Positions 41,977 to 53,889 are shown, numbered from the stretch's first letter. The stretch: 64,000 nucleotides of DNA from Tieghemiomyces parasiticus (GCA_027575765.1 JANBPT010000025.1:45670-109669); one strand, 5' to 3'. Program-made: numbers and translations. The notes: a model not told the origin generated them from the sequence alone.

Positions 41977-44733
41977 TCACTCCGACTCAAGTCCCACATC
42001 GTTCACCAACCGACTAAGGATATCCGACTTCTTGATGAGAGCGCGATAGTAGTCACGAGACTCTTCGGCGACGAACCGCTTCTCGAGTTTCTGGGCTCGC
42101 TCGCGCTCCTCGTGCTCAATGAGGTGCTGGTAGGCCGTCTGTACGTCCCAAACGAAGGGTCGGACGGCGCGGTGTGTGGCGTGGAGCAAAATGTGCGACT
42201 GGTGCTCCGCATACCGCAACGTCCGCGATTGGCGTTGCAGACGCTCCACCATGCGGCGGCGGATCGTCCGGTCCAAATCCGCTGTCAGGTACACTACAAG
42301 GCTAGCCCCCGCTAGGGCCGCGCCCGCCAGCGTCAGGTAGCGCATGCCACGGTGGGTAAAAGTGCCAAGGAAACCACCCACCCGGGCAAGACGTGCCAGA
42401 GCGTCGAGCGGTCCGAAAACCCCACCGCCCAGCAGAGGCAGCTTAGATGCCACCATGGCGAACGTGCCCAGGGAGGCCCCTGTCACGCTGAGGAGGTGGG
42501 CCGCATCAAACTCGAAGCGAAGATCCACCAGGTCTGACAGGGATAACGAAAAGTCAAAGAGTGAAACGGACGGGAATCCCAAGCCGACGGCCGCGACGTC
42601 CTCGGCCGCCTGGCGCTCCTGGTTCAGCGTGGCCACCACGTCGGCGTCTCCGATAGGACGGGCCGTATCGTGCGCGTGGTGATGGTCTACCAGCACCCCG
42701 TTGGCGGCCCCGGCAGTGGCAGCCGCCAGATCCTCTTCGATGGTGTCCCACGGAATGTGAACGGGTTTACGAGGCCCGGCTTCAGGCATCAAGTCGTTGA
42801 TTTGCTGGGTAACGCGGTCCACCAGGTCCTCGGTGAAGAGTTCGCACTGCTGCAGCTCCTGCTCCATACGGCTCAGAAGGAATGCCTTGAGCTGGGCAAT
42901 GTAGTGGAAGGTGTAGAGCAGGCCGGGCCACGGAACGTGGGCCACCAGGTCGTCCGGGTCCAGTGCCGACTCGGTCGACCCGTGGAACTCGGCCACGGTG
43001 GTCGAGGCGGCGGTCGGCGACACTACCGGGGTTTCCGGGGTGGCGAAGAGCGTGACCTCGTCGGAGGAGACGGACGGGGCAGAGGTCACGGCTTCAACCT
43101 TGGCCGGGCCTAGCGCCAGTGGGGCCGCGGCCAGCACGGGCCCGTCAACCGCCCTGGCACTGAAGCGGCGCAGTTGGGCGTCCAGGCGCTGCAAGGTCAC
43201 CTGGCGCACCAACTCACAGGCAGCGTCTAGGAGCCGGTTGGCCGACTCGGAAGCCGACTGGCGACGGCTTAGCAGGCTCTGGTAAACCGGCACGGCCGTT
43301 TTGAGGTCCTCGTTGATGCTCTCAACGCGCTGGGCTGCCAGGGTATGGTTGACGCGGGATAGCACCAGGAGATCGTCCAGTACGTTAAGCAGGTAGCGCT
43401 GAGCGGGAGCCAGCTTGGACGTGAAGCGCTTCTCCAGAGTGAAGGAGCGCAGACATTCCTCCAGGGCAGAGAACTCTGGAGCCAGGCTGCGTGCCGGGTC
43501 GGCACCGGTTGCCCCACTGCCGCCGGCGTACATGTGCGTGGCACTCACAAAATGGACGAGCTCTGGGGCGTTGGCGTACGTGTGCGGCGAGAGCTGCTTG
43601 ATCTGCTCTAGAATGAGCCGGCGACAGCGGTCCTTGTTGCGGATGGAGTCGAACTTGTTCACGACGATGAAGATGTAGGCCTTCTCCTTACCCGCAGTGG
43701 TGAGGAATTCCTGGCCTGAAAGAGTGAAGTGGTTCTCCGAGTTGACCACGAACACAATCACGTCAATCTCCTCCTGGCGGGTGAAGAGCTGAGTGGTCTT
43801 GAGGGAGTCGCGGTTGAGGCCGGGCGAGTCGATGAGGGCCAGGTCAGCCACACCGTTGCGTAGCAGACTGTCGCCGTCGGTGCGGCCGTCCACGGTGTAC
43901 ACTTTGAGTAGTTGATAGTTGTCTGGGTTGTCCATCACCACATCGTCCAGGTCGTCTGGGTGAACCAGTACGAAGGTACCGCTGTCGCGCGGGTCGTAGG
44001 TGTGGTTGTCCCACACGGCGTGGATGGCCTCCTGGCCGCCGTTCTCACCGGCATCCAGTACCTCGCAGAACAGCATCGTGCAGGGCTGCTGGTCCCAGGG
44101 AAGAATGTCGCGACGCAGGAGGGCATTGACGAGAGTGGACTTGCCAGCGTTCAAATCGCCTGTCACCAGCACCTTGGAGCTACGGTCGGCCACGCGGGCG
44201 TGTAGCCGCGCCAGGTGGGCCAGGGACTGAGCAAGCTGCTCGTCAAACAGGTTGGCGATGGACCCCTGCTCCAGACTGCCAACGAGGGAGGATCCATCGA
44301 CGGCCGAGGCGCGGTGGGCCAGGCGCAGGTCGAGCTTGAGGATCTTGAGAGCCTGCGGGGTGGTGGGGTCCAGGCCGACGTCCGACACTACCGAGCTGTC
44401 AAGGGCCGAGACTTCAGAAAGAAGGCTGCGACGGCGGTCCCAGCGAGGCGACTCCTCGGACGCGGCGGAAGCCGAGGCGGTAAGGAGGCCAGCGGACCCG
44501 CCGACGGTAGAAGAGAGAGCGGCAGGGTCCGGGTGCCACAGGGATTGCGGGTACTGCACCTGGAATCGTGCGCGGTTGGTCTGACGCAGGTCTTCCAGGA
44601 GTGCCTGCGTGTCACGGATGAAGGTGAGCAGTTTCTGGCTCTGTTCCTGGAAGATACGCTGGCGGTGGAGCGCGTAGTCCTTATCGACTGGCCGCGGCAA
44701 CGAGTCCGCAGAGGTGGCCAGAGACGAATCCAT
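41977..44733 (-). CDS. FZO1: Mitofusin Fzo1, outer-membrane fusion GTPase
   Basis: Intron-free, 918 residues. The N-terminal helical region (1-180) precedes a dynamin-like GTPase: G1 TGDLNAGKST (191-200), G2 around PCTM (217-220), G3 DSPGL (302-306), G4 NKFD (359-362). HR1-type heptads follow (about 440-520). A C-terminal membrane block carries LLGGGVFGPLDALARLARVG and GMRYLTLAGAALAGASLVVY (about residues 755-820), followed by HR2 coiled coil (LQRQSRTLRYAEHQ, HEERERAQKLEKRF). Fzo1 tethers and fuses outer mitochondrial membranes. Length fits fungal Fzo1 (about 855-1000). The long plus-strand frames opposite it are shadows. All key GTPase residues are present. Confidence 0.95.
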   Translation of the reverse strand: MDSSLATSADSLPRPVDKDYALHRQRIFQEQSQKLLTFIRDTQALLEDLRQTNRARFQVQYPQSLWHPDPAALSSTVGGSAGLLTASASAASEESPRWDRRRSLLSEVSALDSSVVSDVGLDPTTPQALKILKLDLRLAHRASAVDGSSLVGSLEQGSIANLFDEQLAQSLAHLARLHARVADRSSKVLVTGDLNAGKSTLVNALLRRDILPWDQQPCTMLFCEVLDAGENGGQEAIHAVWDNHTYDPRDSGTFVLVHPDDLDDVVMDNPDNYQLLKVYTVDGRTDGDSLLRNGVADLALIDSPGLNRDSLKTTQLFTRQEEIDVIVFVVNSENHFTLSGQEFLTTAGKEKAYIFIVVNKFDSIRNKDRCRRLILEQIKQLSPHTYANAPELVHFVSATHMYAGGSGATGADPARSLAPEFSALEECLRSFTLEKRFTSKLAPAQRYLLNVLDDLLVLSRVNHTLAAQRVESINEDLKTAVPVYQSLLSRRQSASESANRLLDAACELVRQVTLQRLDAQLRRFSARAVDGPVLAAAPLALGPAKVEAVTSAPSVSSDEVTLFATPETPVVSPTAASTTVAEFHGSTESALDPDDLVAHVPWPGLLYTFHYIAQLKAFLLSRMEQELQQCELFTEDLVDRVTQQINDLMPEAGPRKPVHIPWDTIEEDLAAATAGAANGVLVDHHHAHDTARPIGDADVVATLNQERQAAEDVAAVGLGFPSVSLFDFSLSLSDLVDLRFEFDAAHLLSVTGASLGTFAMVASKLPLLGGGVFGPLDALARLARVGGFLGTFTHRGMRYLTLAGAALAGASLVVYLTADLDRTIRRRMVERLQRQSRTLRYAEHQSHILLHATHRAVRPFVWDVQTAYQHLIEHEERERAQKLEKRFVAEESRDYYRALIKKSDILSRLVNDVGLESE

Positions 44734-46225
44734 AGGTAAGAGTTAGGCTACTAGGGAAAACGATCGGCAGCAGTGAGACGTGCGAAGGAGGGGGGAGCAG
44801 GTAAATCTCGAATAGATTTTGGTTCCAGGAGCAGGAAGGTCGGTAGAACGGGGAAGGGCGCTGGATCAAGTCTACGAAAATTCAATGTGGGTGGAGAGAC
44901 TTTTCTAGAACGAGAAATGGACAGGCGAGGAATGGGACGCATTCAGGGAGAGGGAGGCAAAGGTTAAATCGGGGAGACGGGTTACCGGTCAGGGTAAGAG
45001 CCCGCGTTGAGTTGAGATTGAAGGACGGCGAGATTCACAAGCCGAGCAGGCCCAGGGGAGACAGGCGAACAGGGATGGGTTGCAGGGAAAGGGGATCAGC
45101 GAGGGCCGCGTGGTCGGGTGTAGAAGAGTGACGAGTGGGCTGGAGGAAGAGGGGGCTCTTCAGGTGGCGGCCACAATGCGTAGGCGAGGGTAGAGGAAAC
45201 CGAGCGAGCCACTTTGACGCTCGGCGGCCCAAGAGGACGATATCTTGCTCCCTGACGCCTTCTCCTGCACCGGTGTTCCGCAACCACCCGACCTCATCAC
45301 GACAAGGAGGCGGCGGGTGGTGCACCGTGTACACACCCCACGACCCGAGTCCACCCCGCTGGAGGCGAAACATGACGCTATCGAGCCCAACAACAGCCGT
45401 CTGCCTACCACGGTGTTGCAACTCGTCCATGGCGTTAGGTAGTCGGTTGTGGGGCCTGATGCGTGGGGCTGAGACACCTCGGTGAAGTGCACCTTGGCCG
45501 CGCCCATTCTGGAAGGCACCAACCCCCAGGGTTTAAAATGCCTGGCATCAGCTACCTTTGCGTCAACTTGGTGTCTGTAAGGAGCGCCGGAGCAGGACGC
45601 TAAGGGATTGGTCCCATCAGGTTCGTTATTGGCTATATCAAGGCCAGAAGAGTATCCGCCAGTGGCCGATTGGCAATAGGAAAGCGACAAAAAAGGCACA
45701 TGTCTGCACCGCCAATCTTTCCGTCTGACGCGGCACACCGCCTCCAACTTCTGCGGCAACCGTCCAACGAATCGGACCATGGAACCAAGCCCGGCTGCGA
45801 TGCTTGGGCCAGAGGCGGTATAGCGGGTACGGAACATCATGCTCAGGTTTGTTTTGGCTTTGTATAGGAGGTCGGGGTCGAGGCTTTGCGTCATCCTGTA
45901 CACCCCCCGTGGGTTAACCACTCGGACTGGATCGATTGCATCGGCAGGAAGCTAATTGTTGTGTCCCCGCTGATAATGATCCCTTTTGGGCTATCTAGCT
46001 CTACTCTTCAGCCATCGCCGCCAAGGCCAGGCTGGTTCAAAAACTGCATATAAAACGCCGAGTCGTCCAAGCTATTGACAGATGTTACCTGTATAAACTA
46101 ACTATGCTATACGCCAACCTTCGCTCGAATAGTGATCATGTAAAAAAGGTTTGGATAAAAAGGCCCGAGAGGGACGATTCAGGTCGCCCAGATCTAATAG
46201 ACATTTATTATCGCACGGACATGGC
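44734..46225. other. Upstream region of FZO1 with one doubtful open frame
   Basis: Contains a 253-codon minus frame (45160..45921) that overlaps other frames and shows no recognisable motif apart from a Cys/Arg-rich stretch (VCTRCTTRRLLVVM). It is long for chance at this base composition, so a real or recently dead exon cannot be excluded. No other element seen. Confidence 0.3.
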
Positions 46226-47574
46226 CTAGTCATCTAATACTGACCACGGCTTGGCCGACTTGCGTACGGTTACTTGGAAGTCACCAGGGCTTTTAAAGTA
46301 GACCGGGCAGACCTCAAGGTAGCGACTGGGAGACTCCTTCTTGGCGGTCTCACCCGGTGGCGACCCGAACAGCGTTTTGAACCCAAGTCGGTTCCGGAGG
46401 GGCATTGAAAGGGATTCAGTACCGACACCAGAGCGTCGCAGGACCGCTTCAAGGACCTGGGCCGACTCCTCGGGCAGCCTTTCAGCGCTGGGCGAGTGCG
46501 AAAACACCTTGATGACAAAGATACTCAGCCGTTTGAGGCGGTCGTCCCGATTCAGCCGATACTGGGCTTTTTGCCACTCTGGAGCGTCCAACACGACCGG
46601 TCGTTGGCTCGCCACGGCCTCTGGTACCGGGCCGAGAAGCTCCGGCCTGACCTGGACCACCAGGGCGCTCAGCACAAAGCTAAACAGTGAGAGCCGTATC
46701 CTATCGCTTAGGTCCCGTTCACGAGCCGACGGGGCCACGGGGCCAACTGCCTGAAGCAGATTCAGTAGGTCCGGATCCATTGCTGCAAAAACCTCCTTTA
46801 TGATCGGTAGGGCATTACTTGCCAACTTCGGCGCGTACGTAGCGGGGAAGGCGTACCGGAAAAAATCAACCAGGAGCTCCAAAGGTTGCTCGTTCACCAG
46901 GGAGATAAGGCCCGATAGTCTACTCTGGCGCTGTACCAGCTCGGAGGCGTACTGTGCCTTCGTCCATTTCTGCTGCACCTGGCTCAATTTAGCCCCGAGC
47001 TCTCCACGGCACGCAGAGTCACTATTGTAGAAGGGGACATGCGCCATCCAACCGCCACCGCAGCGCACCGGATGACTGGTGTCAGCCAATGCTTCTTCAA
47101 TGTATTGCATGACCACCGCCATGCCAAAATCGGAATAAAGAGACGCATCCTGGAAGATGGAAGGAACCAGGCGCACGTCCGACGGACTAACCGCCTCGTC
47201 GGCGTTGGTCTGTGAAGCAAAGACCCAGAAATAAGAGGGTTACAGCCATGGTGGGAAGTGTGGTTAGTATCCGGCAGAACAGGTGGCTTCGTCATTGCGG
47301 GTGCAGACGATAGAAGGAGTTACACAGCGTAGCCACTGGCCTTCAGTCCTACCCAACCATTACCTACCGTTGGCATACCGTGCAGCCCTGGTCGACGCAT
47401 ACTGCTTTCACCTATTCTCTTGCCGGTCAGTGACGCAGTTTGGGTGGCTGGTGGTCCAGCTAAAGCCAAGCTGTGATTCATCGGGCTGGAAAATACGCCC
47501 TGACAGACGAGAATGAGACCGAAAAGGTGCACACCGGTTCGCTTGACAGCGGGAAAGGAGCATTTCGCGGGCAT
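46226..47574 (-). CDS. Probable secreted protein of unknown function, two exons
   Basis: Proposed exons 47368..47574 and 46226..47209, intron 47210..47367 (GTAGGT donor, CTTCACAG acceptor behind a pyrimidine tract, phase 0). Product 396 residues. Exon 1 starts MPAKCSFPAVKRTGVHLFGL and continues ILVCQGVFSS, a signal-peptide-like segment. Exon 2 gives TNADEAVSPSDVRLVPSIFQ, a Cys pair region (HPVRCGGGWMAHVPF, NSDSACRGEL) and then an alpha-helical body (LSQVQQKWTKAQYASELVQR, PLELLVDFFRYAFPATYAPK, RIRLSLFSFVLSALVVQV). The helix at about 275-290 could be a membrane segment. The C-terminus is YLEVCPVYFKSPGDFQVTVR. No family recognised. The exon 2 frame alone has no ATG near its start, which supports an upstream exon. 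Confidence 0.6.
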
Positions 47575-48820
47575 GGCGTGGAGTAAGAGAGGGTACGTAC
47601 ACGTATTGCTGCCGATAGGGTGATGGGAATGAGAGGGATACTGTCCAAGTAAATAAAATCTAGGAAAGTGCCGTCGAACGAGTGGTGGGTGCAGGCAACA
47701 GTAAACCTAGCAAAAGGCTAAGCTCAAGTATGGGATGCAGGTGGGTGGCAGCCGGTCTAAATAAACCCGTGTGGCCGAAATAGGGACAGGTACTCCTCAC
47801 CACAACCACACCGTCCCAAAGTTACGTTGAAAGAATAATAGAAGAGGCATGTCGACCTCCCTGAGGCAGTGCCACTCGAGAGCGAGGCATTCTCTGTCGA
47901 AACGGTGGGGACACCAGCTCACCTTGTATCACTCGAGGATGATTAGTTCGCCGTCGAAAAGACCTTGTCAAGCTGCTTGAGCGCCTACTCCTGCTTGGCA
48001 TACCGCTTTTTTATGAAGGTCTACACCATTATTTATCCGTCATCTAATCTCCCTGTAGCGGCTGCGGGCGAATACACAGGTAATTCACGCATAGTTGCGG
48101 GCTGATTGTTCAAGTGATGTTTCTACATCTAGGTTTCTTACTTTGTTCCCTATCAACACATAAGGTGATTTACGGCCTTAATGATCAACATAGCCATACG
48201 GGGTAATTGCCAAGATCTTATATCTCTAACGGCCGGCTATTAGGACCCCCCCCAATCTGACTGTACCGGGTGTAGAGTTCGTGCATTACGTTAGTCCCAC
48301 TGGCCTTATCTCTCCCTTCCCCGTTTCGGTCTGCGGTTTCGCCAGCGTTACCCACAAGAAATGGGGAGGACCCGTGCCCTATCATTCACTATTTTTATCA
48401 CCCAACGGTCCACCGACTGGCCACATCCCCCCGCCACCCCCACCCGCGACCCTCCCCGCTGTGTTCCCTTGGTTCATGAATTCACGGTTTCCTTCTCACC
48501 GTCACCAACGAAGGTAGGTGAGGAATGAGGATGTACCCCTCCCTATTCCACCTAATTTTTCTTGCGGGGTGCACTTGCCCCTGCAGCCTAACGTCAAACA
48601 CCTGCTCCACGACGGGTAGAAATTGGATGAATAAGTAGTGCTGATAATGTTCACTCCCTTACCATTATCACTAGCCCTGGTGCCGCTTAATAAACTATGG
48701 ACATGTTTGTACAGTGGTCAATTTAATCCGTTATAATGTACGTGGGCCGTTGTAGCTATAAACAATATAGAGAGGCGTGGTATAGCGTAAGTGTGCCTTA
48801 TCAACGCCTACGCGCCACTT
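47575..48820. other. Intergenic, 1.2 kb
   Basis: No intact gene. The minus strand near 47960..48020 reads KKRYAKQE, stop, ALKQLDKVFSTAN, a protein-like fragment with an internal stop, too short to name. Confidence 0.35.
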
Positions 48821-49084
48821 TCACGCATCGTCCGTGGAGAGGCTCAGGGCGCTAATGACGCGGATGGCGTTGTTAACACTTTCTGAACGGCCAGCATCGC
48901 TCTGAAAATTGGACCCAGCTGAATTACCAGCGCTGTTTGCCATAAAACCCGAATCGGATGACGACTTGGTGCTGAAGGCCGAAAAGGGCATATCGAGGTG
49001 TACGCGAGCTCCAGGGCTCTGGATGGGGGCAGCCTGGCAGACGATGAGCGTAGCTACACTGAGCGCTAAACTCTGTGCGTACAT
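48821..49084 (-). CDS. Small secreted protein, 87 residues
   Basis: The product opens with MYAQSLALSVATLIVCQAAP, a clear signal peptide with probable cleavage after CQA or nearby. The mature part of about 67 residues is rich in Ser, Ala, Asn and Asp (FSAFSTKSSSDSGFMANSAG, then NSAGSNFQSDAGRSESVNNA) and ends IRVISALSLSTDDA. It has no Cys in the mature part, so it is not a cystine-knot effector. Single exon, ATG at 49084. An AT-rich TATA-like stretch (AATAATATATAC on the minus strand, about 49180..49192) lies upstream. Function unknown; lineage-specific secreted proteins of this kind are common in fungi that live on hosts. Confidence 0.5.
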   Translation of the reverse strand: MYAQSLALSVATLIVCQAAPIQSPGARVHLDMPFSAFSTKSSSDSGFMANSAGNSAGSNFQSDAGRSESVNNAIRVISALSLSTDDA

Positions 49085-51607
49085 AGAGTGCAGGAGAGAA
49101 TAATAGGACGGTTCTTAGTGGTAAAAATCCAGCAAGTAGAGTAGGGTAACAGGCGAAGGCAAAGGATTAACAGTTGCGAAAATAATATATACACAGTGTC
49201 TACATGGTTATGGGGAAGGTTTGTGCTTATGTAGCAATACCGCACGTAGTCCCCGCATAAATGCCAGCCGGTCCGATGCTCATCAGCCACTTTTCCTAAA
49301 TCTGCTGCGTCAAAAGTGGAACTGAATCCGTGATTATTAGGCGACAGGGTCTGCGCCTGGAATGGGTCAATTGATGACCAGATAGACTGACCTTTGGCAG
49401 CCCGGACCAAGTGGGGCTACAACCATATCACCTCCCCCTTCTTCTCTATAATATGTGTCGCATGTAAGACATTAAACAAACCCCTCCTCTCCATCCCCTT
49501 CGAGACGTAATTCCCTGACTCTGTTATGTACTTTGAAGTCGGTTTGGTTACCCTTGCTGGACTATGGAGTCGCAGTGATTAACCAGTCAGGGCGGGGTGA
49601 CGGGCCGGTCGTTTCAACCTTTATAGATTCTCATTGTGGGCAGCAAGAGTGAAACCGGCCAAATAACCAAACAAAGGCCAGGCCATTTAACGCTTGGTTC
49701 AGAGCAATGTCGTGTTTGGATCCCACAACATAATAACATCCTGCTCCCCAGCTAATGATCACTGCTAACTACTCTGTAGCAACCTTGGACCATTTAGATG
49801 AATATCATAGCGATTGGACTTGGAATGAATGGCGGTTAACGATACCTACCCTTGAGTTGCTTGGGTGACGTTCAAAGGATGATCAGCAAAAATACCCGTA
49901 GGCCACGGAACAGTGCCGTCAATTCCGCGAACAGGTTGATTGTGATAGAATCCGAGTTACCCCGCACAGCGGTTGTTTCCATCACCCCAATCCTGCACGA
50001 ACTTCCCTAAGCGATAAAAGTTTCGAGGGAACTTTCGACGCGCCACCTAAACAACAAGCATAGTGTCAGCGGTGTGAAACATTTTCGGTGAGACTGGTGA
50101 TTGTGAGCCACTCCTCAACTCTATAGTAGGCGTATTCTTCAACGATTTTCATTTCCGTACTTTAATGGGTCGGTTAAATGAAATGCATAGCTGGGGAGCA
50201 CAGATGATGGGTAATGGAAGACGTCCGATCCGCGCCGATACCCACCTCCCCCTCCCTCTATTGCTGTAATCCGCCGTTCACTCCTTAGTCATCCCAACGC
50301 TCTAGGTGCCGCATACGCCAAGTAGAGCATAACAGACGAACTCAGCGCATTGGATCTCGTGCCAGTCCCAGCCCAACAGTGAGTCAATGACCCAGGCCAA
50401 AGGTTAGGGTCACCTTGGGCCGAGGTCCATCAAGTGGCGGAGGGATGCCTTCATATGAACGATACGTGGCGCACTGTCGGTTGAGAAACGGGTATCGTTA
50501 CTCACTCTCTGACTACAATGGCCCAACGTAATTATATGCCGTGGAGGTGAGGACAACGTATACGTTGGAGGGTAGGGGGGCCAGACTGGAACTATTGTCC
50601 GGACCCTGGGCAACAATATATCGCGCACCTGGCCGGTTGAGGAGACGGGAACCGACTGTTGATCGTTTATCCGTATCTCCATCTCGTTGCCTGTCTGCTA
50701 AACCGGTGAGTGGTTATCGATTCAAGGGTGCCAGAGGAAGGCCCAGCCAATACCTCCACGCTCACCCCTACAACCGTCAACAATGACGACCTTCAATGAT
50801 TAAGGCATATCATGGGCTGGGGATTGTCCACAACCGTCATAGGCTGGGTTAATCATCTCAACTTCACACTAAAGTGGGGATGAACATTGTGCCGATTGGC
50901 GACCGTCTGGACCGAAACCAGCCATACTAAGAAGCCCTGGCTTGGGCCGCTTAACGGTTAGTGGCGGTTACTTTCGTTGCACGCCCTCAGCCTCTCTGCC
51001 TAATAGAAGTCATGTAGGCCTGTACGGTGAGGTTCGAGTGCGGTCGGGTCTTGTCATTGGCAATCAGATTGAGTAAGGCGCTACGGTTGAGCGCACAGAG
51101 GCGTAACGAGAGAGGGGGGCGGCAAACAAAACAGAATTCTCAATCGACTCCTCCATCTGCGTCCTTTCCTTTTTTTTTTGACAGCCAATGGAGTGATTTC
51201 TGACCTGGCCGTACTATCATATTACACGTAAGGCGGAAAATCACAGCGGTAAAACGAAAGGAAATGAAGTAGGGAGGCCCCTTAAATGGCGCAGGGCTGT
51301 TAAAATGGCCGTTATGGCTCTGGCCTGACTAATATTTCGGGGTACTCGCCCCTTTTCCCTCTACCCCACCATCATGTTGGTCTGTTCCAGATCCCATATA
51401 AAAGTTACCCCAGGTCTGCCCATGACCATCACATCCCATCCAACCCAACCCAACTACTATATCTCTAACTCGGCTGTACTTCTGTTACCTCCTACTGTTT
51501 TCCTGGCAAACAGTTTGATAAACTTAATAGCCTACGTCCTCCCTCCACTACCTTTGTCTACTCAATTCAAGCTCACAGTGCTCTGTTACCAGCTATTTTT
51601 ACAAACG
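49085..51607. other. Intergenic, 2.5 kb
   Basis: Gene-poor. Only short frames with random composition were seen. The right end is the promoter of carbonic anhydrase 2. Confidence 0.4.
51397..51404 (+). promoter_or_regulatory. TATA box of carbonic anhydrase 2
   Basis: TATAAAAG about 210 bp before the chosen start codon, followed by a CA/CT-rich leader. The match to the consensus is exact. Confidence 0.5.
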
Positions 51608-52612
51608 ATGATGTTCCCTAGCTTGACCCGCACCGCTCTTGGACTTGGCCTCCTGTGTCTCGCGCAACTCGCTACACTACACGTACCATTCGCCTCGGCC
51701 CTATGCGCGAACGAAAAGGCCATTGATGCTCTGCTAACCGCCAACGGCCAGTGGGCAACCGAATTCCAAGCTCAGAACCCCGAACTGGCCATCGAAATTT
51801 CCCAGTCCCAGTCTCCGAAAATTCTCTGGTATTGTAAGTATCTTAATTGGTATAAGAAAGGCATTGGACCTGCGTGATCTCGGGCAGGTTCTACCAATCG
51901 GCGTTACCCCCGCCCTTCGCCCGATACCTCACCCTTTAGTGCACAGATTAAGGCGGTGTACCCTGACTCCACCAAGCACCCAGTCTACCTTTTGGCTAGC
52001 TAGGCTAAAAAATACTTTTACCTGCCGCTCTATGTACCCTACACCCTGTCGAAACCACCAGCGTGCATGGACTCCCGCTTTTCCCCGGAGATTATCACTA
52101 AATCCAACCTGGGCGACCTCTTTGTGCACCGCAGCATTGCCAACGTGGTGACTATGAGCGATCTAAGCGCCATGGCGGGGCTCGAATACGCTGTCAATGT
52201 CCTCAAGGTCGAACACATTGTGGTCTCAGGCCACACGAAGTGCGGTGGAATCCACGCCGCCATGGACGACCATCCTGCTGGTGATCATCTCGAACCGTGG
52301 CTGAGCCCCACCAAACGGCTCCACCAACTCCAACTGAAGGGCTATACTAGCGACGGTAAACTTCAGTCGCAGCCTCTGCCAGCGGACCAGCAGGAGCTCG
52401 ACCTCAACAAATTCAATATTCGCAACTCCTTGTACCAGCTGTCGCAGTCTGGCCACGTCCAAGCCCGCTGGAATAATGCTACCGCTCCCCCGCTCTCTCT
52501 CCACGGTCTCCTGTTGGATATCAGCACTCGGAAGCTCGAAAAGGTCCTGCCATCGGCTGGGAATGCCACGGAGGCCGAACAGGCCTATAGCATCCCGACG
52601 GCTGCTAATTAA
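51608..52612 (+). CDS. Beta-carbonic anhydrase 2, secreted
   Basis: Exons 51608..51833 and 52062..52612; intron 51834..52061 (GTAAGT donor, CACCAG acceptor, phase 1). Product 258 residues. The start at 51608 gives MMFPSLTRTALGLGLLCLAQ, then LATLHVPFASA, a strong signal peptide cleaved near residue 31. An upstream in-frame ATG at 51374 would bury it. Splicing restores LWYSCMDSRFSPE. Zinc ligands are Cys77, His133 and Cys136 (SGHTKCGG), with the Asp79-Arg81 dyad present; FVHRSIANVVT and ARWNNATAPPLSLHGLLLDI are shared with the first carbonic anhydrase. Intron position, intron phase and second-exon length (551 bp) equal those of the gene at 25492. A secreted or cell-wall form could supply CO2/bicarbonate or respond to environmental CO2. 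Confidence 0.92.
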
Positions 52613-53787
52613 TATTTAATTATTTTATTCCAAATGTCAGTGATATAATCACTATAATTAGCTGCCAGTCTCCCCATTCATTTTATTTACGCCCCCCCCG
52701 CCTTTCGAGACACGTCTCATTTTTATCCATCTCGTATTGTTTAATAATATTTTGTGTTCCATAATCATTCAGGAACCAGACCATTTTCATACTGGTATCT
52801 CACAATTGACCCCGCAAAGCTGACCCATTTAACTTCCTTATGGGACTCATGCCTTGCGATATACCTAGTCCATAAGGTAGCCTAAAATGTAAGATGTCGT
52901 ATCCAACTTTTGATGAACCGCTAGGGGAGTTTAATGGGCAAACGGATCGAAATAGATGCGAGTTTATGAGAGTGCGCTGGATATTTTTTAGAAGGTGATC
53001 ATACACATAGGTTAGAAAGAGATTAGAGGTCGCTATAGAGAGCCAGAAAAAGCGGATGAGGGCGAATGAGTGCGAGGTGCACCTCAGGGGGGAGGTGATA
53101 GATACGTGTTGCTTTCTAGTATACGGTGCTAAAACGCGACGCATAGTGATAAGGGTACGATAGGTTGGACGCGGAACCGGGTCCCTATAATCCTTTTTTC
53201 CCTGTACCGAGAGATGATCAGCCCTGCAAGTGCCAAAAATAAAAACCCGAAGTGGGCAGGGAAGGATTTTACTCCAAAGGGGTAGTGCTGGGGTTAAATT
53301 ACCTAGACGCCATGATTGGTGAACTAGAACCAGACTTACTTACTATTCCCTCCCTATCCATACGTACTATTCGATACCCCACTCTCTTAACCATAAATTT
53401 TGACAATACGACTGGACGTCAGACCTCCTATACCTAACGTCGCCAGTGATTTGAGGACAGGGTGGTCATTTATCCTTTTAATTGCCCCCCGCTGAAAGCT
53501 ATCAAACAGCTTATCTCCACGGCCCAGCGTGGCACCCAAGGCACAGTTCAGATTGGACCTTTCCGTAGAAAACGGCCGCACGGCTCATTTCGGCGTATGA
53601 TTAGAGCACGATGTCATTAGCCATCGTGCGTTGCATTCTTGTGATGCCTTGGAATAAGGTATACTGTAACCTTCTGACTTAACATTCCAAGTCCATATTT
53701 GCTTAACCCTGCTTTATTGTTTCTACGGCTAGCACGTGCGCCCATCACATTTAGTTATCTAAACCTCAAACTCGGCAGCCTTTAGGC
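52613..53787. other. Intergenic, AT-rich, 1.2 kb
   Basis: The 3' flank of carbonic anhydrase 2 begins with AT-rich TTAATATTTAATTATTTTA. No gene recognised. Confidence 0.4.
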
Positions 53788-53794
53788 TATAAAA
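53788..53794 (+). promoter_or_regulatory. TATA box of the orphan gene
   Basis: TATAAAA about 100 bp before the start codon at 53890, in the context GGCTATAAAACCCG. A very similar GGCTATAAAAATAC occurs at 54779..54792 without a coding frame behind it. Confidence 0.55.
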
Positions 53795-53889
53795 CCCGAC
53801 TATCTTCCACCATTACTCTGAGTTTACTCCTCCCCCACCTTACCGACAATACTCTTCTGCTTAGCATAGATATTTACCCCTCTCTGGCA

